64,000 nt of DNA from JBGAJN01 sp044224905 (GTDB taxonomy: Bacteria > Verrucomicrobiota > Verrucomicrobiia > Limisphaerales > JBGAJN01), in the NCBI GenBank assembly GCA_044224905.1, contig JBGAJN010000002.1, positions 372,001-436,000 on the forward strand. Direction: 5' to 3'. Under the pieces are notes generated by a model. It was not told the origin of the DNA. It saw nothing but the letters and a program-made list of their open reading frames with translations, and did no database searches. A program made the position numbers and the translations under genes. Positions within the stretch are counted from its first letter, which is position 1; each line of letters starts with the position of its first letter. This document shows, in pieces, positions 54,599-63,413 of the stretch.

Positions 54599-55681
54599 AT
54601 GAGCAACGGCTTGAAAATCAAAAAAAACGGCGACCTCGACTTCCTGTCGCTCGGCGCACTTGTCCACCGCCTCGATCCCGGGATCATCCCGTTTCGCAAG
54701 GCTTCGCACTGCGACATTCACGTCAGCGGTGGCGAATTCAACGTATCTGCCAATCTCTCCGATTGCTTTCGCCTGAACACCGGCGTGGCCAGCGCGATGT
54801 CTGACTATCCGATCGGCGATCTCATCGCCGAACGCGTGCGCGCGATGGGCGTGAAGCCGTTCTACAAGCGTTTCAAACACGACGGCGTGCGCGGGCCAAA
54901 CATGGCGACCGTTTACTCCGATCGCGGCCAGGGCGTGCGCGCCCCTGTGGTGTTCTACAACCGCTCCAACGAAGCCGCTGCGCAGCTCAAGCCCGGAGAT
55001 TTTAACTGGAAGGAAATCTTCGGCAACGGCGTGCGTTGGTTCCACAGCGGCGGCATTTTTGCGGCGCTGTCCGAGACGACCGGCGAACTTATCATCGAAG
55101 CGATGAAGGCCGCGAAGAAGAGCGGCGCGATCACGTCGTTCGATCTCAATTATCGTCAGAAGCTCTGGGACATCTGGGGCGGTCAGGACAAAGCGGTGAA
55201 CGTACTGGCGCGCATTGTGAAGCACGTGGACGTGCTCGTCGGCAACGAAGAAGATTTGCAGAAGGGCCTCGGCATCGAGGGACAAGACGTGGAAAGCAAG
55301 TCCAAGCTCGACCCGTCGGCGTTCTTTGCAGTCATCGCGAAGGCCACGAAGAAATTCCCGAACGTGAAGGCGGTTGCTACCACGCTGCGGGAAGTTCATT
55401 CCACCAACCGCCACACCTGGGGTGCGGTCGCGTGGGTCAACGGTAAGACCTACCAATCGCCGATGTGCGAACTCGACGTCGTGGACCGTGTCGGCGGCGG
55501 CGACGGCTACGCAGCGGGCTTCTTCTACGGCCTGCTCTCCGGCGCAAGCGAACAGGAAGCGGTGAACCTCGGCTGGGCGCACGGCGCACTTCTCACCACC
55601 TTCCCCGGCGACACCACGATGGCGACGGTGGAACAAGTGAAGGCCTTCGCGAAGGGCGGCTCCGCACGCATCCAGCGCTGA
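54599..55681 (+). CDS. PfkB-family sugar kinase (probable 2-keto-3-deoxygluconate kinase)
   Basis: A 360-residue cytoplasmic kinase. The N-terminus FLSLGALVHRLDPGIIPF replaces the usual GE motif but HVSGGEFNVSANLSDC is the PfkB sugar-binding region. The C-terminal signature is VVDRVGGGDGYAAGFFYGLL, with catalytic Asp in GGGD (GAGD in most members). ITSFDLNYRQKLW is typical of KDG kinases. KDG arises from uronic-acid and galactan breakdown, matching the exported hydrolases nearby. It is the only obvious cytoplasmic enzyme of the right half of the window. A perfect terminator follows. Confidence 0.82.
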   Translation: MSNGLKIKKNGDLDFLSLGALVHRLDPGIIPFRKASHCDIHVSGGEFNVSANLSDCFRLNTGVASAMSDYPIGDLIAERVRAMGVKPFYKRFKHDGVRGPNMATVYSDRGQGVRAPVVFYNRSNEAAAQLKPGDFNWKEIFGNGVRWFHSGGIFAALSETTGELIIEAMKAAKKSGAITSFDLNYRQKLWDIWGGQDKAVNVLARIVKHVDVLVGNEEDLQKGLGIEGQDVESKSKLDPSAFFAVIAKATKKFPNVKAVATTLREVHSTNRHTWGAVAWVNGKTYQSPMCELDVVDRVGGGDGYAAGFFYGLLSGASEQEAVNLGWAHGALLTTFPGDTTMATVEQVKAFAKGGSARIQR

Positions 55682-55711
55682 GCCCTCCGACGCGACGAAT
55701 CATCCCAACAA

Positions 55712-55748
55712 AAATGGCCCGGTGTTTCCACCGGGCCATTTGCTTTTC
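55712..55748. terminator. Bidirectional terminator between KDG kinase and sulfatase genes
   Basis: A perfect 13-bp stem, AAATGGCCCGGTG / CACCGGGCCATTT, closes a TTTC loop. It is flanked by an A-run to the left and TTT-GC-TTTT to the right, so it can terminate transcripts from both converging genes. Confidence 0.85.
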
Positions 55749-55764
55749 CGTGGTTGGACTTAAA

Positions 55765-57420
55765 TCACTTCTTCCCCTTTTTCTTCTGCGCCTTCTTCGC
55801 CGCCGCACCTTCGTTGGCATCCGTGAAGGGGGAATGTTCGAATCGCACCGGATTCTCCACCACGCGCGGATCCTTTGCATCGGTGAGCGTTTTCATTAGG
55901 CGCGCGGAAAGTTGGGCTTTGATTTCGGCGAACTTGGGATCGGCGGCGAGGTTGTTCACCTGATCCGGATCGTTGCGAACGTCATAGAGTTCCTCACCCG
56001 GACGTTTACCGAAGGCGAAGTCGTAGTGCCACTTCCATTGCGGCTCGTTGCGATGAGTCACGAGCCACGCCTTGGTCGGGCTGGCATCCATGTCGGCGAA
56101 CGCCGTGTAGGTGTTGTTCTGCAGCGCCTCGAACTCCGGCGTCTCCGTCGAGGTCACGCCTTTGGGTGAGCCCATCGGCCAGCGATCGGCAGCAAAGTTC
56201 CGTATGTAGGTGAACTCCGGTGTACGCAGCGCGCGCATGGGGAACGGCAGGTTGCCCTCCCGCGCGGTGCCGACGTGACGTTCGCGACCCGTAATGACCC
56301 AATCACGTGTTGAATCCACGAGGCCGCTCTTGTCCGACTTGAGAATGGGCAACAGGCTGCGGCCGTAAAGTCCCTCAGGCGGTTTCGCACCGCCAACTTC
56401 CATGAACGTGGGCGCAAGGTCCGGCAGGCGAACGTAGTCATCGACGATGCGCCCGCCCTTGCCGCCGGGCACGCGCATGACGAGCGACACGGCTACGCCC
56501 ATGTCGTAGAGATTGCATTTGCCCGCGGGCACGCCCGGCATGCCGTGATCGCCGCTCAGGACGACGAGCGTGCGGTTCGCTTCGCCAGTTTCCTCGAGCC
56601 GCTTGAGCAACTCGCCGACGTAGGCATCCACCGCCTGGCATTCACCAAGATAGTCAGCGACGTCCTCGCGCACCTCGGGCACGTCGGGAAGGAACTTGGG
56701 CAGTTTGCCTTTGAGCGCGTCCGGCTCAATGCCCCAGAGTTTTTTGCCCGAGCCTTTGATCCAAGTGCGGTGCGTGGTGGTGCAGCCAAAGAAGTAATGC
56801 CACGGCTGGCCAGGTTTCCGCGCGGCGAGGAAGTCGTCAAAGTTTCCCCGAACCTGCGCGAGGATTTCTTCGCGAGCTTTCGCGACGGTCATGCCCTTCT
56901 CCACGCGCGCGGTGGCTTCCTCGGAGAAATTGTTCGGGGCGCGCCCGGCTTTTTCGTAGGCGTATTGCTGCCCGCCGAACGGCGCGTCCGCCGGCGTGCC
57001 GGGGCTCCAGACCTTGTAGCTCTTGCCGATGTGATAGCCCGCGTCGCGCAGCATGAGCGGGAACGACGGGATGGAACTGTCCCACTCGGCGCCATTCAGG
57101 ATGGCGCCGCGGCCGGTGTTGAAGAAGTAACGGCCTGAGAGCAGCGAGCTGCGGCACGGTGTGCAGCTCGGCGCGTTGACGAACGCGTTCTTGAACAGCA
57201 CGCCCTCGCGCGCCACACGGTCCACGTTGGGCGTCTTGATGACGTCATTGATGGTCGGACGGCCGTCGAGGCCCTTGTAGCAACTGGCGTAGCGGCCCCA
57301 GTCGTCGGAGAAGACGAAGAGGATATTCCAGCGCGGCTCGGCGGCATGCAGCGACGCGGCGATGAAAAGGAGCGAGACCACCGCAAGGGCGCGGCGCAAC
57401 CGATGGAGGAATGATTTCAT
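55765..57420 (-). CDS. Exported sulfatase (CTPCR type)
   Basis: A 551-residue sulfatase. Signal peptide MKSFLHRLRRALAVVSLLFIAASLHA; metal site NILFVFSDDWGRYASCYKG; modification motif C86-T-P-C-R, the CxPCR variant used by several PVC sulfatase subfamilies, within SCTPCRSSLLSGRYF; later LVVLSGDHGMPGVPAGKCNLYD. The C-terminus ends in a lysine-rich tail (AAAKKAQKKKGKK). It is last in a set of minus-strand genes with 17-18-bp gaps (hydrolase, another sulfatase). Sulfatase activity needs a maturation enzyme not seen in the window. Confidence 0.93.
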   Translation of the reverse strand: MKSFLHRLRRALAVVSLLFIAASLHAAEPRWNILFVFSDDWGRYASCYKGLDGRPTINDVIKTPNVDRVAREGVLFKNAFVNAPSCTPCRSSLLSGRYFFNTGRGAILNGAEWDSSIPSFPLMLRDAGYHIGKSYKVWSPGTPADAPFGGQQYAYEKAGRAPNNFSEEATARVEKGMTVAKAREEILAQVRGNFDDFLAARKPGQPWHYFFGCTTTHRTWIKGSGKKLWGIEPDALKGKLPKFLPDVPEVREDVADYLGECQAVDAYVGELLKRLEETGEANRTLVVLSGDHGMPGVPAGKCNLYDMGVAVSLVMRVPGGKGGRIVDDYVRLPDLAPTFMEVGGAKPPEGLYGRSLLPILKSDKSGLVDSTRDWVITGRERHVGTAREGNLPFPMRALRTPEFTYIRNFAADRWPMGSPKGVTSTETPEFEALQNNTYTAFADMDASPTKAWLVTHRNEPQWKWHYDFAFGKRPGEELYDVRNDPDQVNNLAADPKFAEIKAQLSARLMKTLTDAKDPRVVENPVRFEHSPFTDANEGAAAKKAQKKKGKK

Positions 57421-57438
57421 AAGGGAATGGAGATGAGA

Positions 57439-58365
57439 TTACTTGGAATCAGCGGCTTTCTTTTTCTTCTTCGCGGCCTTCGTCGGCGCGGGCGCGTTCG
57501 GATCAATCTTCGGCATCGTGAGAGTCGGCTCGCCTTTCAGCCAGCCGAGCGACGCGAGAAACTTGTCCGCCTCGATGAGCGTGGCGGTCTTGTAGGGGTC
57601 CTGATTGAAGAACCCGTGCGGCTGGCCTTCGTAGACGTGTGTCTCGCACCGCACGCCGGCTTTGGTCATCCCGGCCTTGAATCGTTCCAGCACCGCGACG
57701 CTGATCAATGCGTCCTTCGCTCCGAGAAACACAATCGCCGGCGGGTCGTCGGACGTGATGTTGTGTGCGGGTGAAAATTCCTTGTAACGGTCGCTGACAC
57801 GCCCACGCCCCCAGCCGTCTTCGGGCCCGTTGTCGAACACGGGATTGAACAGCACGAGCGCATTGCCGCGTGGTGAAACTTTCAAATCATCCGCTGGATC
57901 GTCCACGCCTTCGACCATGCTGGTGAACGCTGCGAGATGGCCGCCCGCCGAGCCGCCGGCGGCGGCGATGCGCTGCGGGTCAATGCCGAGTTCCGCTGCG
58001 TGTGCGCGCACCCAACGCACGGCGGACTTCGCATCGTTGCAGCACACCACCGGCGGGCCGCTGTCGCCTTTCGGGATGACGCGATACTCAACGCGAACGC
58101 CGACCATTCCACGCGCAGCGAGATACTCGCTTTGCCCCTGGAACTGCCCCGGACTGCCGCCAACCCATCCCCCGCCGAAGAAAAACACGATGGCCGGCCG
58201 TTTGTCCGATGCCTTCCAGTCGGCGGGCTTTTCGATGTGAACTTTCAGCTCACGATCACCGGCCTTCTTGTAAGTGCGCGTTTCGCTCGTGAAGTCGGCG
58301 GCGGTAACGCCAGCCACTGTCGATGCAAGTGCGAGAACGATGGAGGGGAGGATGCAAAGTTTCAT
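57439..58365 (-). CDS. Exported alpha/beta hydrolase (acetylesterase/HSL-like)
   Basis: A 308-residue esterase. Signal peptide (MKLCILPSIVLALASTVAGVTAA). The oxyanion motif is IVFFFGGGWVGGSPGQF (HGGGW-like), the nucleophile elbow GGSAGGHLAAFTSM, and late residues VFLGAKDALISVA and GQPHGFFN provide Asp and His of the triad. This suits short-chain acyl esters, for example acetyl groups on polysaccharides. It ends in a lysine tail (KAAKKKKKAADSK). It lies 18 bp from each neighbouring sulfatase gene, so desulfation and deacetylation are probably co-expressed. An MPM start six bases earlier is possible. Confidence 0.92.
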   Translation of the reverse strand: MKLCILPSIVLALASTVAGVTAADFTSETRTYKKAGDRELKVHIEKPADWKASDKRPAIVFFFGGGWVGGSPGQFQGQSEYLAARGMVGVRVEYRVIPKGDSGPPVVCCNDAKSAVRWVRAHAAELGIDPQRIAAAGGSAGGHLAAFTSMVEGVDDPADDLKVSPRGNALVLFNPVFDNGPEDGWGRGRVSDRYKEFSPAHNITSDDPPAIVFLGAKDALISVAVLERFKAGMTKAGVRCETHVYEGQPHGFFNQDPYKTATLIEADKFLASLGWLKGEPTLTMPKIDPNAPAPTKAAKKKKKAADSK

Positions 58366-58382
58366 GGGCAAGCTTTCGACGC

Positions 58383-59789
58383 TCAGACTTTCTTTTTCTT
58401 CGCGGCGCCCTTCTTCGCGCCGGGTTTACTGTCCCGCAGCGGGAAATTCGGATCATCCACCCGCGCGGATTTCATTAAGGCCTCGGCCTTGGCGACGAGT
58501 TCCGGCCGGGCCGCCGCGAGGTTCTTCGACTCCGCGGCGTCGGTCTTAAGCTCGTAAATCTCGATGGACTTCGACGGGCCGTTGCGCACGGCTTTCCAAT
58601 CGCCCCAGCGCACGGCTTGGAGCGACGCGCCTTCGTGCAACTCCCAGTAGAAGTATTCGCGCTTCGGCGCCGGGCCGCCCTTGAGGAACGACACGAGCGA
58701 GAGGCCGTCGATGCGCGCGGCATCGGGAATCTTCGCTCCGCTCAGTTCCGCGCACGTCGGCAGGAAATCCCAGAATGCCCACGGTTCGTCGCTCACCCGG
58801 CCCGCGGGGACGACGCCCGGCCAGCGCGCGAGGCCGGCGTTGCGCAAGCCGCCTTCGTAGAGTTCGCGCTTGAAACCGCGCAGGCCGTTCGCCGCCTGGT
58901 CGAAGCGTTTGCCGAGCGGCGAGTTCGGTGGGAAGGAGGATCCGTTGTCACCCGCGAGCATGACGAGGGTCTTGTCGTCGAGCTTGAGTTCCTTCAACAG
59001 TGCGAGAATGCGGCCCACGTCGCTGTCGAGGCGCGTCACCATCGCGGCGTAATTCTTTTCCTGCTCGGTCCACGGCTTTTCCTTGTAGAGGCCTTGGTCG
59101 TTGATCTGAAACGTGCCGTGCGGCAGCGTGATCGAGTGGTAGAGGAAGAACGGCTTGTCCTTGTTGGCGCGGATGAACTTCAGCGTCTCGGCGGAGATGA
59201 GGTCTTGTGCGTAGATCGCGCCTTTGCCCTCGACCTTCGTGTTGCCGTCGTTCCCGGGCAGGTCAAAGCGCTGGTCGTCATTGTAGAGATACGTGGGGAA
59301 ATAGGAATGCGCGTGGCGCTGGCAGTTGTAGCCAAAGAAATGATCGAAGCCGAGTTTGAGCGGACTGCCCGTCGTGTCGAACATGCCCATGCCCCACTTG
59401 CCCACGCACGCGGTGGCGTAGCCTGCGCTCTTGAGCAACTGCGCGACGGTGAACGTTCCCGCCGGCAGCGGCAGCTGTCCCTCGGCGCCAATTTCACGAT
59501 TCGCACGCACGGGCGAGTGCCCGGTGTGCTGGCCAATCATCAGCGACGTGCGGCTCGGCGCGCAAACGGTGGTTCCGCAATACGCCTGCGTGTAGCGTGT
59601 GCCCTCGCGCGCCATGCGGTCGAGGTTCGGCGTCTGGATGAGCTTCTGTCCGTAGCAGCCCACGTCGCCCTGCGCGAGATCATCGCTGAGGATGAAGATG
59701 ATGTTGGGCTTCGTAGCTGCCGAGTCCGCGAAGCAAGTCGCCGCGAAAAGGATCCCGGCGGTCAAAACGGCAAAAATATGAATCATCAT
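58383..59789 (-). CDS. Exported arylsulfatase (CAPSR type)
   Basis: A 468-residue sulfatase. Signal peptide MMIHIFAVLTAGILFAATCFA (start at 59789 or 59786). NIIFILSDDLAQGDVGCYGQK supplies the metal Asp pair; C76-A-P-S-R is the canonical CxPSR formylglycine motif, followed by TSLMIGQHTGHSP. LVMLAGDNGSSFPPN is the second metal site. The gene resembles the arylsulfatase A/N-acetylgalactosamine-6-sulfatase group. The tail is lysine-rich (PGAKKGAAKKKKV). It starts a three-gene run with the esterase and the CTPCR sulfatase. Confidence 0.94.
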   Translation of the reverse strand: MMIHIFAVLTAGILFAATCFADSAATKPNIIFILSDDLAQGDVGCYGQKLIQTPNLDRMAREGTRYTQAYCGTTVCAPSRTSLMIGQHTGHSPVRANREIGAEGQLPLPAGTFTVAQLLKSAGYATACVGKWGMGMFDTTGSPLKLGFDHFFGYNCQRHAHSYFPTYLYNDDQRFDLPGNDGNTKVEGKGAIYAQDLISAETLKFIRANKDKPFFLYHSITLPHGTFQINDQGLYKEKPWTEQEKNYAAMVTRLDSDVGRILALLKELKLDDKTLVMLAGDNGSSFPPNSPLGKRFDQAANGLRGFKRELYEGGLRNAGLARWPGVVPAGRVSDEPWAFWDFLPTCAELSGAKIPDAARIDGLSLVSFLKGGPAPKREYFYWELHEGASLQAVRWGDWKAVRNGPSKSIEIYELKTDAAESKNLAAARPELVAKAEALMKSARVDDPNFPLRDSKPGAKKGAAKKKKV

Positions 59790-59895
59790 GTGATAGCGGT
59801 TAACACTCCCGGCGAATCTCCTCCCAGTTTCCGGCGTTGCCTTTGAAGATCGGCGTTGTGCGGTGAAAGGCACAGATCAGAGGTAATCCAAGTGT

Positions 59896-61872
59896 TCAGT
59901 TCAAATCCAGATCATTCACGCGCTTCTTTTTCGGTTTCGGCGGCGGACTGTCGGGATGCAGGCCGGCCATGCGAGGCGTGATGGGGCGCACGGGGCCCCA
60001 GTTGATCGAGTAGGGATGATCGGCGGCGTTTTTCTCCATCGCGGCCCAATTCTGCTTCACACGTTCGGCCACGGCGGGGTCTTTTTTCTTCCAGTAGCCG
60101 TCCATGAGCGTGACGGTGTCGATGAGCAGTTTCGTATGCGTGAGCCCGGCCTGAATGAAGGCGACGCGTTTGGCGAAAATGGAATCCGCAGGCACGGCGG
60201 CAACGGCGCGGTCGAGACGGGCCTGCGATTCGCGTAGCAAATCAGCCGTGTAGAGCTGCGGGAAGCTGAAGATGCCGGCCTCGCCGTTCTTGGCCGTGAA
60301 GGCCATGCGCTCCTTTTCGAGGCTCTCGAAATACTCACGCACCTGCGGCGCGGCGGGGCCGAAAGCACGCGTGTAGTAGTCGGTGAGGATCGCCTCGGCA
60401 TCGGCGGCGGGATTCCACGCGAGCTGCGCCATGATGTAGTAGAGCGGGCCCTCGGTGGCCCAGTGCTCCCATACGCCGTCGATGTAGATGCCGATGCAGT
60501 TCGCCGCGGCCACGTCTTTGAAATCACGAATCGTCTGCGCGACGTGCAAGTCCGGCAATCCCTGCTGCCAGCCAGCGGGACTACCTGTGTTGGGTCGCCA
60601 GAACATCGAGGGCACGATCTTCGACCAGGCTTCAAACTGCTGCCGATAGGTGTCGCCGCGTGTCGAGCCGCGATCCACGAGGCCGGTGCGGCCGAAGAAG
60701 TTCGCCACGATGGTCATGATGACATTGTCCGCAGGCCGCGCTTTCACCGGCGCAGGCCGCGAGTGGCCGTAGCTGAGCATCAGCACGCGGTAGTCTTTGC
60801 CGGGATACTTTTGTTTGAGCAGCTCACCGAGCTTGTTGGCAAAGGTGACATCGCGGTCGCTCGTAGCGGGGCGCTGCTTGTTGAGGTGATACCAGTTGAA
60901 GACTCGCGGCTCGCCATCGGGATGATCCCACGCGCTGCATTTGTCGCACACACAGTGACCGCTGGCCCAGCCATCGTTGGGCGAGGCATTGAAGATGGTG
61001 CGATGCGGATCTTGCTTAAGTGTTTCGGCCACGCCGTCGAGCCACAGCTCCCATACCTTCGGGTTCGACATGCAAAGCTTCGCATTGTGCGGATTCGGAT
61101 GACCACTGCGCGTGCCGTCCGGCTGCAGTGCGAAGATTTCCGGATGCTTCTCGTGATAGCGATCCCACCAGTCGCCAAAGCCGTGCCCGCCTTCCATCGC
61201 GAGCGAGCAAAGCTGCAGCCGCTGGCGCATCGTCCACTCGTGCGACCTGCCGTAGCCTTTGTTGCCGAGTGCGCAGTAGTTAAAGACCGTCCCGCGGGCA
61301 CGAATCTGTGGGTGATGGCGGTATTCCAACGGCACACTGAGAGCGATGCGCTCCTTTTTTGGTACATCCTCGCCGAGTTCGCCCGGCCAGAGCCAGCGCA
61401 CGCCGAGATAGTCCTGCAGAAACGTGTAAACCGCATTGATCGTGCCATACTCCTGCTGCACGCCTTTGATCACACCCTCGCGCGTCTCAATGTCGAGCTT
61501 GGCGGGATCCCAACGGTCACGTCCCGCGATGACGACGTGCTTTTCATTTGCCGCGATGACGATCTCCTCGGGATGTTTGAAGTCGAAGTCCACCTTCGGA
61601 AACAACGCCTTCACCTCCGGCTGCACGCCGATCCAGATCGCGCTGTCCGGCGCTGGCGAAGACGCACCGAGCATCACGAGCGGCTTCTTCCCGCTGATCT
61701 TCTCGATGTAAGCCGCCAGCACCTGCGCTGCCTCCCGCGTGCGAGGCGGTGCCTCCGCCTGAACGATGATCGGCACGGGCAGCGAGTCTTTGGAGGCGAT
61801 GACGAGATCGGCGGCGCGACCTGGCGCGATGACGCCCAACAGAGCAGCGACAAACGTGAGCGTGGGATTCAT
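59896..61872 (-). CDS. DUF4838 glycosidase-like exported protein
   Basis: A 658-residue protein with a signal peptide (MNPTLTFVAALLGVIAPGRAA). The N-terminal part (IIVQAEAPPRTREAAQVLAAYIEKISG) is the GH67-type N-terminal domain that precedes alpha-glucuronidases and DUF4838 proteins. QEYGTINAVYTFLQDYLGVRWLWPGE is the family hallmark, and GIYIDGVWEHWATEGPLYYIMA carries probable active-site acids near residue 475. A uronic-acid-related exo-activity is a reasonable inference, but characterised members are few. The C-terminus is basic (PPPKPKKKRVNDLD). It lies 19 bp after the ceramidase-like gene. Confidence 0.88.
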   Translation of the reverse strand: MNPTLTFVAALLGVIAPGRAADLVIASKDSLPVPIIVQAEAPPRTREAAQVLAAYIEKISGKKPLVMLGASSPAPDSAIWIGVQPEVKALFPKVDFDFKHPEEIVIAANEKHVVIAGRDRWDPAKLDIETREGVIKGVQQEYGTINAVYTFLQDYLGVRWLWPGELGEDVPKKERIALSVPLEYRHHPQIRARGTVFNYCALGNKGYGRSHEWTMRQRLQLCSLAMEGGHGFGDWWDRYHEKHPEIFALQPDGTRSGHPNPHNAKLCMSNPKVWELWLDGVAETLKQDPHRTIFNASPNDGWASGHCVCDKCSAWDHPDGEPRVFNWYHLNKQRPATSDRDVTFANKLGELLKQKYPGKDYRVLMLSYGHSRPAPVKARPADNVIMTIVANFFGRTGLVDRGSTRGDTYRQQFEAWSKIVPSMFWRPNTGSPAGWQQGLPDLHVAQTIRDFKDVAAANCIGIYIDGVWEHWATEGPLYYIMAQLAWNPAADAEAILTDYYTRAFGPAAPQVREYFESLEKERMAFTAKNGEAGIFSFPQLYTADLLRESQARLDRAVAAVPADSIFAKRVAFIQAGLTHTKLLIDTVTLMDGYWKKKDPAVAERVKQNWAAMEKNAADHPYSINWGPVRPITPRMAGLHPDSPPPKPKKKRVNDLDLN

Positions 61873-61891
61873 GATTGGTTGGGCTTTGGGA

Positions 61892-63355
61892 TCAGGGTTT
61901 CTTCGTCGCCAACTCGCCGAGCATCTCGACCAGGGCGTTCACCATCTTCACCGAGGCATCGAGCTGCACATGGTTCACGCCGATCCATGTCTCGTAGCCG
62001 CCGAGCTTGTGCTGTTCGGGCGTCGGCAGGTAGCCGTGGGCTCCGTTGGCGATGGAAATGTTCATGAGCGGCTGGATCGGGCTGCGCTTCTTCAATTCGA
62101 GGCCGATTTCCGCGAAGACCTCGAACGGCATCGTGGCCACGGCGAGGTCGCCGATGCGGTGCGTCTGCACCACGACGTCGATCGTCGGCGGCATATCCGG
62201 CGAGGCATAGGCAAGCACGGTGGCGTAGGTGCTATACCGGCTGGTGCTCATGGGCTTGATGCGCTTCGCCTTCACCGACTCCGCCCACGCGACCTCTTCC
62301 TTCGTCGGGTGGCGACGCTCAAAGGTCAGTGTGCGCTGCACCGACGAGAGCTTCACATGATCATGCCATTTCAGGGTTTTGTGAGCCTCCATGACTTTGC
62401 TGGCGCACAGATCCGCCACCTCGCGGGCTTTTTCGAAAGGCTGATACTTCTTCTTCGGCTGCGGCCCTCGCTTCGCCAGTTCCTCGTCGGAGTAGCGCTC
62501 GAGATTGTTCACGTCGCCGCTGGTGCCATTCGCCATGATGCCGACAAACGGCGGATCTTGATGACGATCCGCACCGAGCAGCTCACCCACGCGATTCGCG
62601 AAGATCGCAAAGTAGTCCGCCGAGATCGTGTTGGGCGGCACGCCACCGACATAGTGCAGCCCGTAGGAGGCGAGCAGCGAGATCGGCTTTCCCGAAGTCG
62701 ATCTCACCGAAACAAAAGTGATCTCCGGGTCCACCGGGCCGGCGGGCCGCAGCAGACCTTTGTAGCCGGGATTCGTGTCCACCTTCTCAATGTTGTCGTG
62801 GGCTCCGTAGATTGGGCCGCGTTCCGGCTTCACGTACCACCGGCGATTGAAGACCTGCGTTGGCTCCTCGACAACGCCCCAGCCGATCTGCGCCGGCTCC
62901 AGTTGATTGTGAGCCCGCAGCACACCGTCGGCGATGCGCCGGGTGAGAAACGCGCTGTATTCATAATACGGCTCGCCCTCGCGCTCCTCCAGCTTGGCTC
63001 CGCCCGAGGTGTGCGTGTGCGTCGCCGAGATCACGACACACTGCGGCGGGATACCGGTCATCTTTTCGATGATCTTCTTCGCGCCCGAGGCGACCTCCGC
63101 CGAGATGTGCCGCAGATCGACCACAACGAACGCCAGCTTTGCCCTCCCGTCGTCGAGCACGAGACAGCGGGCATGCAGCTCGTCATGAACGTGCGTCGCC
63201 GGCGGTCGGCTGGTGCGAATGGCAGGGTCGGCACCAATAGGCGGTGTAATGTTGCTCGTCGCCGCGCCCGCGCGGAAAACCGGTGCCGCGGCAAAAAGCT
63301 GGCCGCAAAGCGATGCGTACAACGCGAATAAAAAAATGACGGGGAATCGTTTCAT
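61892..63355 (-). CDS. Neutral/alkaline ceramidase-like exported hydrolase
   Basis: A 487-residue protein with a signal peptide (FPVIFLFALYASLCGQLFA). The N-terminal ceramidase-type domain starts FRAGAATSNITPPIGAD; the metal site is VISATHTHTSGG near residue 113, followed by a long TIM-like/beta region with VGIMANGTSGDVNN near residue 277 typical of the family. PVC genomes hold many copies; despite the name, most probably act on other amides or on carbohydrates. It is the first of several minus-strand genes at the right edge, 58 bp after an incomplete surface-protein gene. Confidence 0.88.
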   Translation of the reverse strand: MKRFPVIFLFALYASLCGQLFAAAPVFRAGAATSNITPPIGADPAIRTSRPPATHVHDELHARCLVLDDGRAKLAFVVVDLRHISAEVASGAKKIIEKMTGIPPQCVVISATHTHTSGGAKLEEREGEPYYEYSAFLTRRIADGVLRAHNQLEPAQIGWGVVEEPTQVFNRRWYVKPERGPIYGAHDNIEKVDTNPGYKGLLRPAGPVDPEITFVSVRSTSGKPISLLASYGLHYVGGVPPNTISADYFAIFANRVGELLGADRHQDPPFVGIMANGTSGDVNNLERYSDEELAKRGPQPKKKYQPFEKAREVADLCASKVMEAHKTLKWHDHVKLSSVQRTLTFERRHPTKEEVAWAESVKAKRIKPMSTSRYSTYATVLAYASPDMPPTIDVVVQTHRIGDLAVATMPFEVFAEIGLELKKRSPIQPLMNISIANGAHGYLPTPEQHKLGGYETWIGVNHVQLDASVKMVNALVEMLGELATKKP

Positions 63356-63413
63356 CAGTAGTGCGTTGCCAGACTATGGGGGTAGTGAAAAGGTTTCAAT
63401 CCGAGCCGCATCA

